Of a stretch of 64,000 nucleotides of DNA, positions 6,652 through 15,579 are shown piece after piece; within the stretch, counting starts at the first letter, position 1; each line of letters begins with the position of its first letter. The notes beneath the pieces were generated by a model, which was not told where the DNA came from, ran no database searches, and saw only the letters and a list, made by a program, of their open reading frames with translations. The position numbers were made by a program, and so were the translations under genes. Source of the stretch: Seohaeicola saemankumensis (GTDB lineage Bacteria > Pseudomonadota > Alphaproteobacteria > Rhodobacterales > Rhodobacteraceae); contig NZ_JBHTKR010000002.1 of assembly GCF_042678485.1 (NCBI RefSeq), positions 556,401 through 620,400 of the forward strand, read 5' to 3'.

Positions 6652-8670
6652 TCAGCCCAGCAGCGCCTTGACCTTGTCGGCCACGGCCTGCGGGGTGATG
6701 CCGAACTGCTCGTAAAGCACCTCTGCCGGGGCGGATGCGCCGAAGTCATGCATCCCCACAAAACCCGACTTCTCGCGCTTGCCGCCCTGACCGAACAGCC
6801 AGCGGTCCCAGCCGAACCGGATCGCGGCCTCGACCGCCACGCGGACGGGGCCTGCGGGCAGAACGCGGCGGCGATATGTCTCGTCCTGTTCCTCGAACAA
6901 TTCCCAGCAGGGCATGGACACGACGCGGGTGCCGATGCCTTCGGCCTCCAGCAGGTCGCGCGCGGCCATGGCGATCTCCACCTCGGATCCGGTGGCCATC
7001 AGGATCGCCTTGCGCTTGCCGGTCGCATCGGCCAGCACATAGGCGCCCTGCGCGGTCAGGTTCTTGGACTTGTGCGCGGTACGCAGCGTCGGCAGGTTCT
7101 GGCGCGTCAGCGACAGGACGGATGGCGTTTCCTTCGAGGTCAGCGCCAGTTCCCAGGCCTCGGCGGTTTCCACCGTGTCGCAGGGGCGGAACACCCAGGT
7201 GTTGGGGGTGGCGCGGCTGATCGCCAGATGCTCGACCGGCTGGTGGGTCGGGCCATCCTCGCCCAGGCCGATGCTGTCATGGGTCATCACGAACACGGTC
7301 GGGATCTTCATCAGGGCCGCCAGGCGCATCGCGGGGCGCGCATAGTCGGTAAAGCACATGAAGGTGCCGCCATAGGGGCGGATGCCGCCATGCAGGGCCA
7401 TGCCGTTCATCGCGGCCGCCATGCCATGTTCGCGGATACCCCAGTAGACATAGCGCCCCTTGCGGTTGTCGATGTCGAACACGCCCAGATCGCCGGTCTT
7501 GGTATTGTTCGACCCCGTCAGGTCGGCAGAGCCGCCGACGGTCTCGCCCAGCACCGGGTTCACGACCTCCAGCACCATTTCACTGGATTTGCGGGTGGCG
7601 ACCGAGGGCGCGCTTTCGCTGATCTGCTTTTTCAGCGCGCGGATCACGGCGGACAGGCGGGCCGGGACCTCACGCGCATAGGCGCGGGTGAAATCGTCCC
7701 GCTTCTTGCCGTTCAGGCCGGCAAGGCGGGTTTCCCAGGCCGTGCGCTCTGCCGCGCCGCGGCGGCCGATCATGTCCCATGCGGTCTTGATGTCGGCAGG
7801 CACTTCGAAGGGGCCCGCGCTCCAGCCGTAGGCGGCCTTAGTATCGGCGATCAGCTTGGGATCGGTCAGCGCGCCATGCCCCTTGGAGGTGTCCTGCGCC
7901 GAGGATCCCAGCGCGATATGCGTCTTGCAGGCGATCATCGAGGGCTGTGCGGTCTTTTTCGCCGCCGTGATGGCCGCGTCGATGGCCAGCGGATCATGGC
8001 CGTCGATCTCCTGCACGTCCCAGCCCGAGGCGCGGAAGCGCGCCACCTGGTCGGTGCGGTCCGACAGCGACACCTTGCCGTCGATGGTGATGTCGTTGTT
8101 GTCCCAGAACACGATCAGTTTCGACAGCGCATGCCGTCCGGCGATCCCGATCGCCTCCTGGCTGATGCCTTCCATCAGGCAGCCGTCTCCGGCGATGACA
8201 TAGGTGTGGTGATCCACGATCTTGGCCCCGAAACGGGCGCGCTGGATTTCCTCGGCCATGGCGAAACCAACGGCATTGGCAATCCCCTGGCCCAGCGGGC
8301 CGGTCGTGGTTTCAATGCCCGTGGCATGGCCATATTCGGGATGCCCCGCGGTTTTCGCGCCCCATTGGCGGAAATTGCGGATCTGGTCGATCGTCATGTC
8401 GGCATAGCCGGTCAGGTGCAGCAGCGCGTAAAGCAGCATCGAGCCATGGCCCGCCGACAGGATGAACCGGTCGCGGTCCGGCCAGTTGGGCGCGGCGGCA
8501 TCGAATTTCAGATGCTTTTCGAAAAGCACCGTGGCCACATCGGCCATGCCCATGGGCATTCCCGAATGCCCCGAATTGGCGGCATGGATGGCATCCAGCG
8601 TCAGGGTGCGGATGGCGGCGGCTTTCATCCAGTGGTCGGGATGGGCGGTGCGCAGGGCGGTGATGTCCAA
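6652..8670 (-). CDS. tkt: Transketolase
   Basis: A full-length 672-residue transketolase, which uses thiamine diphosphate to move two-carbon ketol units in the pentose phosphate pathway (and the Calvin cycle where present). Visible motifs are HSGMPMGMADVA near residue 35, the TPP-binding GDGCLMEGISQEA with the paired DNND about 30 residues on, and the pyrimidine-domain segment GLGEDGPTHQPVEHLA. The ATG at 8670 opens MDITALRTAHPDHWM. It is separated from gap only by the DUF808 gene, but on the same strand as gap and with its own upstream region. Confidence 0.97.
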   Translation of the reverse strand: MDITALRTAHPDHWMKAAAIRTLTLDAIHAANSGHSGMPMGMADVATVLFEKHLKFDAAAPNWPDRDRFILSAGHGSMLLYALLHLTGYADMTIDQIRNFRQWGAKTAGHPEYGHATGIETTTGPLGQGIANAVGFAMAEEIQRARFGAKIVDHHTYVIAGDGCLMEGISQEAIGIAGRHALSKLIVFWDNNDITIDGKVSLSDRTDQVARFRASGWDVQEIDGHDPLAIDAAITAAKKTAQPSMIACKTHIALGSSAQDTSKGHGALTDPKLIADTKAAYGWSAGPFEVPADIKTAWDMIGRRGAAERTAWETRLAGLNGKKRDDFTRAYAREVPARLSAVIRALKKQISESAPSVATRKSSEMVLEVVNPVLGETVGGSADLTGSNNTKTGDLGVFDIDNRKGRYVYWGIREHGMAAAMNGMALHGGIRPYGGTFMCFTDYARPAMRLAALMKIPTVFVMTHDSIGLGEDGPTHQPVEHLAISRATPNTWVFRPCDTVETAEAWELALTSKETPSVLSLTRQNLPTLRTAHKSKNLTAQGAYVLADATGKRKAILMATGSEVEIAMAARDLLEAEGIGTRVVSMPCWELFEEQDETYRRRVLPAGPVRVAVEAAIRFGWDRWLFGQGGKREKSGFVGMHDFGASAPAEVLYEQFGITPQAVADKVKALLG

Positions 8671-8883
8671 GAGGTAGGTCCTTCGTCTGGCGATATGACA
8701 GGATGGCTTGGGCGGTGTGATAGCAGCCTGCCGCGCAAGTTCAAGCGAAGGCTGTAACCCATTGTTGGCAAAGGGGGCGCATTTTGCCTATCCAGTTGCT
8801 AGAGTTTCCCGAAGCCCGCCGTCCGATGATTCGCGACAGGCTGGCCGAACGGGAAGAGCAGACTTCGGGTGAAAGGTGGGCCA

Positions 8884-9399
8884 ATGAACGACATCGCCGA
8901 ACTTGAACGCAGGATTGCCTTTGCGATGGAACGCATCGCCAAGGGAATCGAAAACCTGGACAAGGCCGCCGTGGCGTCATTGCCTGACAGTGACGCGCCG
9001 CAGGCCGCGACCGAGGATGAGATCGAGACGCTGCGCGCGCAACTGGCCGATGAACAGCTGGCCAATGCCCAGCTGGAAGAACGTGTCCGCGCCCTGCACC
9101 AGAAACAGCAGGCGATGGCAAGTCGCGCCGAAAGCGAACTGACCGCGCTGCGCGACGCAATCGGGCAGGTTGACGCCGAACTGGCGCGCCTGCGCAAGGC
9201 CAACGCACAGCTGCAGGAAAGCAATGCCGCCCTGCGCGCCGCCAACCAGGCCGGTGTGGGCGAGCCGCATCTGATCAACAAGTCGATGATGGCCGAACTG
9301 GAATCCATGCGCGCCGCGCGCCAGGTCGACCTTGCCGAGGTGCAGGCGATCAAGGGCGCGCTGGTGCCCTTGCTGCAAGACGAAGAGGAGGCGCGCTGA
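8884..9399 (+). CDS. Coiled-coil protein encoded with ZapA
   Basis: A 171-residue protein that is predicted coiled coil over most of its length (heptad-rich stretch from about residue 40 to 150, with repeated AQLEE, ARLRKANAQLQ patterns). There is no signal peptide or membrane segment. Its stop codon overlaps the zapA start (ATGA), so the two are translationally coupled, and I infer a role at the division ring or as a ZapA partner. GGTGGG precedes the chosen ATG at 8884; an in-frame ATG at 8869 lacks a good site. Function is not established. Confidence 0.75.
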   Translation: MNDIAELERRIAFAMERIAKGIENLDKAAVASLPDSDAPQAATEDEIETLRAQLADEQLANAQLEERVRALHQKQQAMASRAESELTALRDAIGQVDAELARLRKANAQLQESNAALRAANQAGVGEPHLINKSMMAELESMRAARQVDLAEVQAIKGALVPLLQDEEEAR

Positions 9400-9791
9400 T
9401 GCCCGAAGTTGAAATCAGGATCGGCGGCCGCGCCTTCGAGGTCTTTTGCCAGGATGGGGAGGAACATTATCTGCAAGCCGCAGCAAAAATGCTGGATACC
9501 GAAGCCTCGGTGCTTGCCGGTCAGATCGGGCGCCTGCCGGAATCGCGCATGCTGCTGATGGCGGGGCTGATGCTGGCCGACAAGACCGCAGGGCTTGAGG
9601 ACAAGCTGCGCGAGGTCGAGGCCAGGATTGCCGAAAAGGAAGTCGAGCTTGCCGCCCTTGCCGCCCGCCCGGCACCCGAGCCGCAGAAAATCCAGGTGGC
9701 CGTGATCCCGCCCGAGGTCACGGAAACCCTGTCCGAACTGGCGGCACGAGCCGAAGCCCTGGCCGACGCGGTCGAAGACAAGGTCGGCTGA
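9399..9791 (+). CDS. zapA: Cell division protein ZapA
   Basis: A 130-residue ZapA, which binds FtsZ polymers and promotes Z-ring bundling. The N-terminus MPEVEIRIGGRAFEVFCQDGEE and the following YLQAAAKMLD are the typical globular head, followed by a helical tail. The start overlaps the stop of the preceding coiled-coil gene by four bases. The C-terminal extension after about residue 95 is longer than in many ZapA proteins. A strong terminator follows. Confidence 0.87.
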   Translation: MPEVEIRIGGRAFEVFCQDGEEHYLQAAAKMLDTEASVLAGQIGRLPESRMLLMAGLMLADKTAGLEDKLREVEARIAEKEVELAALAARPAPEPQKIQVAVIPPEVTETLSELAARAEALADAVEDKVG

Positions 9792-9851
9792 TCACACGGC
9801 TGACTGATTGTCAGGCTGGCTGATGGGGCGACCGACAGAGGACTGACAAAG

Positions 9852-9877
9852 AAAAAGGCCCCGTGCGGGGCCTTTTT
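9852..9877. terminator. Bidirectional rho-independent terminator (zapA / grx4)
   Basis: A perfect stem, arms AGGCCCC and GGGGCCT with A5 before and T5 after, lies between the convergent zapA and glutaredoxin genes and can serve both strands. Confidence 0.88.
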
Positions 9878-9900
9878 GCTGTGCTGCCATCTCTGCCGGA

Positions 9901-10263
9901 TCAGGCGTTGGCTTCGCGGATCTTTTCGGCGGCATCCTTGTCGAAGCTGACGCCTTTCGCCTCGAATAGCTGATCCAGTTCGCCCGACAGGGTCATCTCG
10001 GTGATGATGTCGCAACCGCCGATGAATTCGCCCTTTACGTAAAGCTGCGGGATTGTGGGCCAGTCCGAGTAATCCTTGATCCCCTGGCGGATATCGGCAT
10101 CAGCCAGAACGTTCACGTCCTTGAACGTCACGCCCATGTAATTCAGCACCCCTGCCACGCGGCTGGAAAAGCCGCACTGGGGCATTTCCTTGGTGCCTTT
10201 CATGAACAGAACCACGTCATTGGCCGTGACGGTTTCCTTGATCTGGGTGGTCGCGTCGGTCAT
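9901..10263 (-). CDS. grxD: Monothiol glutaredoxin, Grx4/GrxD type
   Basis: A 120-residue single-domain monothiol glutaredoxin with the CGFS active site at residues 30-33 and the glutathione-binding WPTIPQLYV and GGCDI segments. Such proteins hold a bridging [2Fe-2S] cluster and act in iron-sulfur trafficking and iron sensing. Next upstream on the same strand, 55 bases away, is a BolA-family gene; Grx4 and BolA proteins form heterodimers, so a shared operon is expected. Confidence 0.95.
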   Translation of the reverse strand: MTDATTQIKETVTANDVVLFMKGTKEMPQCGFSSRVAGVLNYMGVTFKDVNVLADADIRQGIKDYSDWPTIPQLYVKGEFIGGCDIITEMTLSGELDQLFEAKGVSFDKDAAEKIREANA

Positions 10264-10318
10264 TTGTCTTGTCCTTCGTCAGGCGAGGCGCAGCCTCGGG
10301 TGTCTGGTCAGTCCGGGC

Positions 10319-10561
10319 TTAATCCGGGGCCTTGGTGGTCAGGGCCAGGGCATGAAGCTGGCCGTTGGCCCCGTCCATCTTGCCCTTCAGCGTGGCATAG
10401 ACCGCGCGCTGCTGCTGCACGCGGTTCATGTCCTTGAAAGAGGCGTCGATCACCTCGGCCGCATAGTGGTTCCCGTCCCCGGCCAGATCGGTGACGGTGA
10501 TCTTCGCATGCGGAAAACCCGCGCGGATCAGGTCTTCGATTTCCTGTGCTTCGATGGCCAT
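10319..10561 (-). CDS. BolA family protein, Grx4 partner
   Basis: An 80-residue BolA-like protein: EIEDLIRAGFPHAKITVTDL, a glycine-histidine loop GDGNHYAAEVI containing the likely cluster-ligand His, and the family helix VQQQRAVYATLKGKM. BolA proteins bind monothiol glutaredoxins through a shared [2Fe-2S] cluster; the gene lies directly upstream of the grxD gene in the same orientation. It resembles the BolA2/IbaG-type short forms more than BolA1. Confidence 0.9.
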   Translation of the reverse strand: MAIEAQEIEDLIRAGFPHAKITVTDLAGDGNHYAAEVIDASFKDMNRVQQQRAVYATLKGKMDGANGQLHALALTTKAPD

Positions 10562-10697
10562 GTGGGATGCTCCTGTTTATTTGCATCAGATTTATGCCTT
10601 TGGCGCGCGCGCTGCAAGGGCAGGTCTTGCCCTCGGGCCGCTTTGACAAGCGTCGCGCGATCGGCCAAAGCTGCGCGGAAACCGGATGGAGGATCGG

Positions 10698-11114
10698 ATG
10701 AAAGCCAAGGTCAGCTGGATCAACGGACGCGCCTTTCTGGGCGAGACAGGGTCGGGCCACGGTATCGTCATGGATGGCGCGCCAGAAGCGGGCGGCCGCA
10801 ACATCGGCCCGCGCCCGATGGAGATGATGCTGCTGGGCCTGGGCGGCTGCACCGCCTTCGATATCGTGATGATCCTGGAAAAGGCCCGTGCCCGCGTGAC
10901 CGGCTGCGAGGTGGAACTGGTCGGCACCCGCGCCGACGAGGAGCCCAAGGTGTTTACCGCCGTCAAGCTGGTCTACACGATCCGCGGTCATGACCTGAAA
11001 CCCGCGCTGGTCGACCGCGCGGTGACCCTGTCAGCCGAGAAATACTGCTCGGCCTCCAGGATGTTCGAAAAGACCGCAATCCTGACCCACGAATGGAAGA
11101 TCGAGCCGGCGTGA
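10698..11114 (+). CDS. OsmC-family peroxide-detoxifying protein
   Basis: A 138-residue OsmC/Ohr-fold protein. The two family cysteines are visible: Cys51 in LGLGGCTAFDIV and Cys117 in SAEKYCSASRM. Proteins of this family reduce organic hydroperoxides. It belongs to the YhfA-like branch rather than classical Ohr, judging by the GPRPMEMMLLGLGGCTA segment. The start at 10698 has GGAGG seven bases upstream and is preferred over the ATG at 10686. It is divergent from the BolA gene. Confidence 0.9.
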   Translation: MKAKVSWINGRAFLGETGSGHGIVMDGAPEAGGRNIGPRPMEMMLLGLGGCTAFDIVMILEKARARVTGCEVELVGTRADEEPKVFTAVKLVYTIRGHDLKPALVDRAVTLSAEKYCSASRMFEKTAILTHEWKIEPA

Positions 11115-11132
11115 TCTGATCGGGCCGGGCAG

Positions 11133-11171
11133 GGGGGGCTGTCTGCCCCCCAGGTTCAGCGGGGCTGAACC
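11133..11171. terminator. Two hairpins between convergent OsmC and purL genes
   Basis: GGGGGGC (11133-11139) pairs with GCCCCCC (11145-11151), and GGTTCAGC (11153-11160) pairs with GCTGAACC (11164-11171). The pair lies between two gene ends and probably ends transcription from one or both sides, though neither stem has a clear T run. Confidence 0.45.
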
Positions 11172-11179
11172 ATCCCCCC

Positions 11180-11203
11180 GAGGATATTGCGGGCAAGAAG
11201 AAG
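11180..11203 (-). repeat. Dispersed intergenic motif, copy 2
   Basis: The plus-strand reading GAGGATATTGCGGGCAAGAAG is a diverged copy of the motif also at 6600-6621, 44519-44543 and 54253-54279. It sits nine bases from the purL stop codon. Confidence 0.45.
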
Positions 11204-11212
11204 CTGTTGCCG

Positions 11213-13384
11213 TCAGCCCAAAGCCGCTTCGAAAGCACCGCGATAGAGGGCGGACAGCTCCTCCAGCGGGGCTTCCGCACTGCCGAAGCGCAGGGTTTTG
11301 CCGCCGAACTTGCCAACCGTCTGGATCGTGACACCGGCCTTGCCCGCCGCGGTCATCAGCGCCTCGGCCTGGTCGAAGTTGCAGGCGATGAGGTAGCGGG
11401 CCTGATCCTCGCCAAAAAGCGCAGGCGTGTCCGACATGTCGATCTGCACGCCGACGCCCGCCGCCTCGGCCATTTCGAAGGCGGCCATGGCAAGGCCGCC
11501 GTCCGACAGGTCGGCGCAGGCGCGGATCAATGCGTGATTGGCGCGGATGAAATCGCCATTGCGCCGCTCGGCGTCCAGATCGACATGCGGCGCGTCGCCT
11601 TCCTCGCGGTTGAACACCTCGGCCAGAAGGGCCGACTGGCCCAGGTGGCCATGGCTGTCACCGACCAGAAGCGCCAGATGCCCGTCGCGCGCCTGGCCCA
11701 GAATGGCCTGGTCGATATGGGGGATGATCCCCACGGCGCAGATTGTCGGCGTCGGCAGGATGCCCTTGCCATCGGTTTCGTTGTAAAGGCTGACGTTGCC
11801 CGACACGATCGGCATGTCGAGCGCCGAAACGGCCGCGCCGATGCCTTTGATGGCGCCCACGAATTGCCCCATGATCTGCGGCTTTTCGGGGTTGCCGAAA
11901 TTCAGGTTGTCGGTCGTGGCCAGCGGCTTGGCGCCCACGGCGGTCAGGTTGCGATATGTCTCGGCCACGGCCTGCTTGCCGCCTTCGAACGGGTTGGCGA
12001 AGACATAGCGCGGTGTCACGTCCGAGGTGAAGGCCAGCAGCTTGTCGGTGCCATGCACGCGGATCACGCCCGCGCCCAGACCCGGCGTACGCACGGTATC
12101 TGCCATCACCTGGCTGTCATATTGCTCATAGACCCACTGTTTTGCGGCGTAGTTCGGGCTGCCGATCAGCGCCTTGAGCCCGTCGATCGGGTCGATCCCC
12201 GGCACATCGCCCAGCGGCGCCGCGGGCGGGGTTTCCACCCAGGGGCGGTCATATTCGGGTGCCGTGCCCGACAGCGCCTTGAGCGGCAGATCCGCCTTGC
12301 AAACGTTATTGTGCATGATCAGGAAACGATCTTCTGCGATTGTTTCCCCAACGATGGCGAAATCCAGATCCCATTTGTCGAAGACGGCCTTGGCTTCGGC
12401 CTCTTTCTCGGGGCGCAGGACCATCAGCATGCGTTCCTGGCTTTCGGACAGCATCATTTCATAGGCGGTCATGCCGGTTTCGCGGCAGGGGACCTTTTCA
12501 AGATCCAGACGCACGCCCAGATCGCCCTTGTCGCCCATTTCCACGGCTGAACAGGTCAGGCCGGCCGCACCCATGTCCTGGATTGAGATCACGGCGCCGG
12601 TCTGCATCAGCTCCATGCAAGCTTCCATCAGGCGCTTTTCGGTGAAAGGATCGCCGACCTGAACGGTGGGGCGCTTTTCCTCGATCGTGTCGTCGAATTC
12701 GGCCGAGGCCATGGTCGCGCCACCGACACCGTCGCGGCCGGTCTTGGCACCCAGATATACGACGGGCATGCCTACGCCCGAGGCAGCGGAATAGAAGATC
12801 TTGTCGGCATCGGCGAGGCCCGCGGCAAAGGCGTTCACAAGGCAGTTGCCGTTATAGGCGGGATGAAAACGCACCTCGCCGCCCACGGTGGGCACGCCGA
12901 ATGCGTTGCCATAGCCGCCGATCCCTTCGACCACGCCATGCACCAGCTGCCGTGTCTTGGGATGATCGGGCTGCCCGAAGGACAGCGAATTCATCGCGGC
13001 GATCGGCCGGGCGCCCATGGTGAAGACATCGCGCAGGATCCCGCCCACGCCGGTCGCGGCACCCTGGTAGGGTTCGATATACGAGGGGTGGTTGTGGCTT
13101 TCCATCTTGAAGACCACGGCCTGCCCGTCGCCGATATCCACCACGCCCGCGTTTTCACCGGGGCCGCAGATGACTTGCGGGCCAGTCGTGGGCAGGGTGC
13201 GCAGCCATTTCTTGGAGGACTTGTAGGAACAGTGTTCGTTCCACATGGCCGAGAAGATGCCAAGCTCGGTGAAGGTCGGCGCGCGTCCGATGATCTCGAG
13301 GATGCGCTGGTATTCGTCGGGCTTCAGCCCGTGTGCCGCGATCAGTTCGGGCGTGATGGCCGGTTCTTGCACCATGTCTTGCAT
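11213..13384 (-). CDS. purL: Phosphoribosylformylglycinamidine synthase subunit PurL
   Basis: A 723-residue small-type PurL, the ATP-dependent synthase subunit that converts FGAR to FGAM in purine synthesis and works with separate PurQ and PurS. Motifs seen: SAMWNEHCSYKSSKKWL near residue 45, GPGENAGVVDIGDG, the catalytic-region HNHPSYIEPYQGAATGVGGI, and a second-half GNVSLYNET. The length fits the small type that lacks the fused glutaminase domain. Two in-frame ATGs nine bases apart (13384 and 13375) are both possible starts; AGGGGGA precedes the first. Confidence 0.96.
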   Translation of the reverse strand: MQDMVQEPAITPELIAAHGLKPDEYQRILEIIGRAPTFTELGIFSAMWNEHCSYKSSKKWLRTLPTTGPQVICGPGENAGVVDIGDGQAVVFKMESHNHPSYIEPYQGAATGVGGILRDVFTMGARPIAAMNSLSFGQPDHPKTRQLVHGVVEGIGGYGNAFGVPTVGGEVRFHPAYNGNCLVNAFAAGLADADKIFYSAASGVGMPVVYLGAKTGRDGVGGATMASAEFDDTIEEKRPTVQVGDPFTEKRLMEACMELMQTGAVISIQDMGAAGLTCSAVEMGDKGDLGVRLDLEKVPCRETGMTAYEMMLSESQERMLMVLRPEKEAEAKAVFDKWDLDFAIVGETIAEDRFLIMHNNVCKADLPLKALSGTAPEYDRPWVETPPAAPLGDVPGIDPIDGLKALIGSPNYAAKQWVYEQYDSQVMADTVRTPGLGAGVIRVHGTDKLLAFTSDVTPRYVFANPFEGGKQAVAETYRNLTAVGAKPLATTDNLNFGNPEKPQIMGQFVGAIKGIGAAVSALDMPIVSGNVSLYNETDGKGILPTPTICAVGIIPHIDQAILGQARDGHLALLVGDSHGHLGQSALLAEVFNREEGDAPHVDLDAERRNGDFIRANHALIRACADLSDGGLAMAAFEMAEAAGVGVQIDMSDTPALFGEDQARYLIACNFDQAEALMTAAGKAGVTIQTVGKFGGKTLRFGSAEAPLEELSALYRGAFEAALG

Positions 13385-13565
13385 GTCGTTCGTCCCCCTG
13401 GGCAGGTCTGCGCCGCCTCTTTACGACAAGGCTTTGCGCGGGGAAAGGGGCAGGGCGCCTTTGAAACAGACGCAAGGTATCGAAAAAACACCTCGCCCGG
13501 GGGCGCGGCAGCCCTACCTATGCGTCAGCCGGCGCTCTGCTGGCAGGTAACGGCAGAGGCAGCAG

Positions 13566-14312
13566 ATGGATATCCTGACAATTCTGGGCAGCGGTCCCAA
13601 TGTGATCCGGGCACAAGCCTGGCCACGCGCGGCCCTCGGGCATGTTCTGGCGATCAACAATGCCTGGCGCGTGCGCCCCGACTGGGATTCGCTGATCCAT
13701 CCCGAGGATTTTCCACCCGATCGCCGGCCAGCCGCAGTGCAGCGCGGCCAAAGCATCGTGACCGCTGCCGATTACATCCCGGCCAATAACGCCTATGGCG
13801 GTGTTGTCTATGCCGGGGGCACCATGGCCTTTACGGCGGCGTATTGGGCGCTGTGGCGGCACCGGCCGCGGGTTCTGGCGGTGATGGGCTGTGACATGGT
13901 CTATCCTGTTGCCGTCAATACACATTTCTACGGCACGGGCACAGCCGACCCGCTGCGCCCCGATATGACCCTGCAGAGCCTAGAGGCGAAATCGGCGCGC
14001 ATCCTGCTGCTGGCGGCGCGGCAAGGCTGCGCGGTCGTGAACCTGTCAGCGGATCAGAGCCGGCTGGTATTTCCCCGTGCCACGATCGGAACGCTGGACA
14101 GCCAACGCCCGTTGCAGGTGGCCGAGGCGGCCGTGCGCGCCGCCCTGCGCGCCGAGCAGGACCTTGGCGCGCGCGTGGTGTCGGGGCGTTACTGGCAGGA
14201 GGGTGGGCATCTTGATCCCGCGGCGCTTGCGGGTATCGACGCACGGTGGATGGATGCATGGCGTGCAACCGTCGGCCGCGCGCCTGTCGCGGCACTGCGG
14301 CGGCAACGCTGA
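13566..14312 (+). CDS. Hypothetical protein, conserved-looking, 248 residues
   Basis: No function recognised. The protein starts MDILTILGSGPNVIRAQ, a glycine-rich turn like that of nucleotide-binding or DUF115/MAF-glycosyltransferase-like proteins, followed by INNAWRVRPDWD. There is no signal peptide or membrane segment. Mid-protein MAFTAAYWALWRHRPRVLAVMGCDMVYP could be a hydrophobic core strand and helix. GC content and codon use match neighbours. It is divergent from purL, about 180 bases away. Confidence 0.7.
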   Translation: MDILTILGSGPNVIRAQAWPRAALGHVLAINNAWRVRPDWDSLIHPEDFPPDRRPAAVQRGQSIVTAADYIPANNAYGGVVYAGGTMAFTAAYWALWRHRPRVLAVMGCDMVYPVAVNTHFYGTGTADPLRPDMTLQSLEAKSARILLLAARQGCAVVNLSADQSRLVFPRATIGTLDSQRPLQVAEAAVRAALRAEQDLGARVVSGRYWQEGGHLDPAALAGIDARWMDAWRATVGRAPVAALRRQR

Positions 14313-14382
14313 CACGGCCCGCACGGAGCTGCATCGCGCCCTGCCTTGCCGGGTATTGCCGGTCCCCGTCTTCCGTCTGGTC

Positions 14383-14411
14383 AAAAAAAAGGCCGAGCAC
14401 TAAGCTCGGCC
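14383..14411 (-). terminator. Rho-independent terminator downstream of LysR gene
   Basis: Stem GGCCGAGC / GCTCGGCC with a five-base loop; on the minus strand it is followed by eight T residues. It lies about 150 bases after the stop of the LysR gene at 14563, and a second hairpin (14446-14479) lies between them. Confidence 0.75.
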
Positions 14412-14445
14412 AAAGTCCAACAGGGAGGTATGATGGTGATGCGAA

Positions 14446-14479
14446 CCTAATCAGCATCTCCGTCAAGTGCTGAATTAGG
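14446..14479. other. Stem-loop in the 3' region of the LysR gene
   Basis: CCTAATCAGCA (14446-14456) can pair with TGCTGAATTAGG (14468-14479) with a single bulged base and an 11-base loop. No gene is seen here. It may be part of the LysR transcript's 3' untranslated region or a small RNA. Confidence 0.45.
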
Positions 14480-14562
14480 CATCCCTTTATGTACGATCAA
14501 GGCAAAATATGCTGCATCACGGCAAGGCGGCTATGCGTTCTGTGCATGGCTTGCTTAACCTG

Positions 14563-15468
14563 TTAGCTAACTTCCTGATCTTTCATCTGTTTGCGATAAC
14601 TGACGATCTCGTCCTGCACGAAGTCGCGGAAAGCCGAGACGCGCTTGGACTGACGCAGCTCTTCCGGGTAGGCCAGAAACACCGGCACTTCGACGGATTC
14701 GATATCGGGAAGGATTCGCACCAGTTCGGGAAAATCATGGGTCAGGTAGTCGGGAAGCACACCGACCCCAAGGTCATGCAGCACCGCCTGCAGCACGCCG
14801 AAATAGTTGTTCACCGTCAGGGTGGACTGGATGTCATGGGTCATCAGGAACTGCACCAGATTGGCCCCGGCGCCGACCTGTGCCGACTGGGGGTTCTGGC
14901 AGATCAGGCGATGGCTGGCGATGTCCTCGATCCGTTCGGGGGCGCTGCGTTTGGCCAGATAGCTGGGCGAGGCGTAAAGACGCATCCGGATATGCATCAG
15001 CCGCTTGCGGATCAGGTCCGCCTGACTGGGTTCCTTCATGCGGATCGCCACGTCGGCTTCGCGCATGGGCAGGTCAAGAACACGCTCTTCCAGCATGAGG
15101 TCGATCTTGAGATCGGGGTATTTCTCATAGAGCCGGGTCAGGCGCGGGGCCAGCCACAGGCTGCCGAAACCCGTGGTCGTCGTGACGCGCAATTCGCCAA
15201 AAACCTCTTCCTCGCTATCGCGGATCCGCGCGGCGGCCGTTTCCAGCCGCTTGGCCATCGAGGACGTGGCGTCGAACAGCAATTCACCCTGTTCGGTCAG
15301 AATCAGTCCGCGCGCATGTCGGTGGAAAAGCGTGGTGTTCAGGCTGTCTTCCAGGGCGCGGATCTGCCGGCTGACCGCAGATTGAGACAGGTGCAGCGTA
15401 TCGCCCGCGTGGGTCAGGCTGCCCGCATCGGCCACGGCATGAAATATTCTGAGTTTGTCCCAATCCAT
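14563..15468 (-). CDS. LysR-family transcriptional regulator, probable regulator of the indolepyruvate oxidoreductase
   Basis: A 301-residue LysR regulator: N-terminal helix-turn-helix at residues 1-60 (DKLRIFHAVADAGSLTHAGD, LSQSAVSRQIRALEDSL) and a substrate-binding domain after about residue 90. It is divergent from the large oxidoreductase gene, and a 7-7-7 dyad with T-N11-A form lies between them at 15580-15600. I infer control of that gene and autoregulation. The effector is unknown; an aromatic keto acid would make sense. Confidence 0.9.
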   Translation of the reverse strand: MDWDKLRIFHAVADAGSLTHAGDTLHLSQSAVSRQIRALEDSLNTTLFHRHARGLILTEQGELLFDATSSMAKRLETAAARIRDSEEEVFGELRVTTTTGFGSLWLAPRLTRLYEKYPDLKIDLMLEERVLDLPMREADVAIRMKEPSQADLIRKRLMHIRMRLYASPSYLAKRSAPERIEDIASHRLICQNPQSAQVGAGANLVQFLMTHDIQSTLTVNNYFGVLQAVLHDLGVGVLPDYLTHDFPELVRILPDIESVEVPVFLAYPEELRQSKRVSAFRDFVQDEIVSYRKQMKDQEVS

Positions 15469-15579
15469 CAGCGCAACAATCCATCCCTGATCAATGTCTG
15501 TGTGAAACAGACCAAAAGCACCACCGCTCGACCGCCTTTATCGACGTATAACCCAACCACGTGTCAAAAAATAGTTTGG

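Noticed and set aside
6748..8757. Plus-strand open frame of about 669 codons opposite transketolase
   Set aside because: Antisense shadow; composition is typical of reversed GC-rich coding sequence.
14430..14450. Six-codon open frame after GGGAGGT, possible leader peptide
   Set aside because: The ribosome site is almost touching the first ATG, and no attenuated gene follows on the plus strand.
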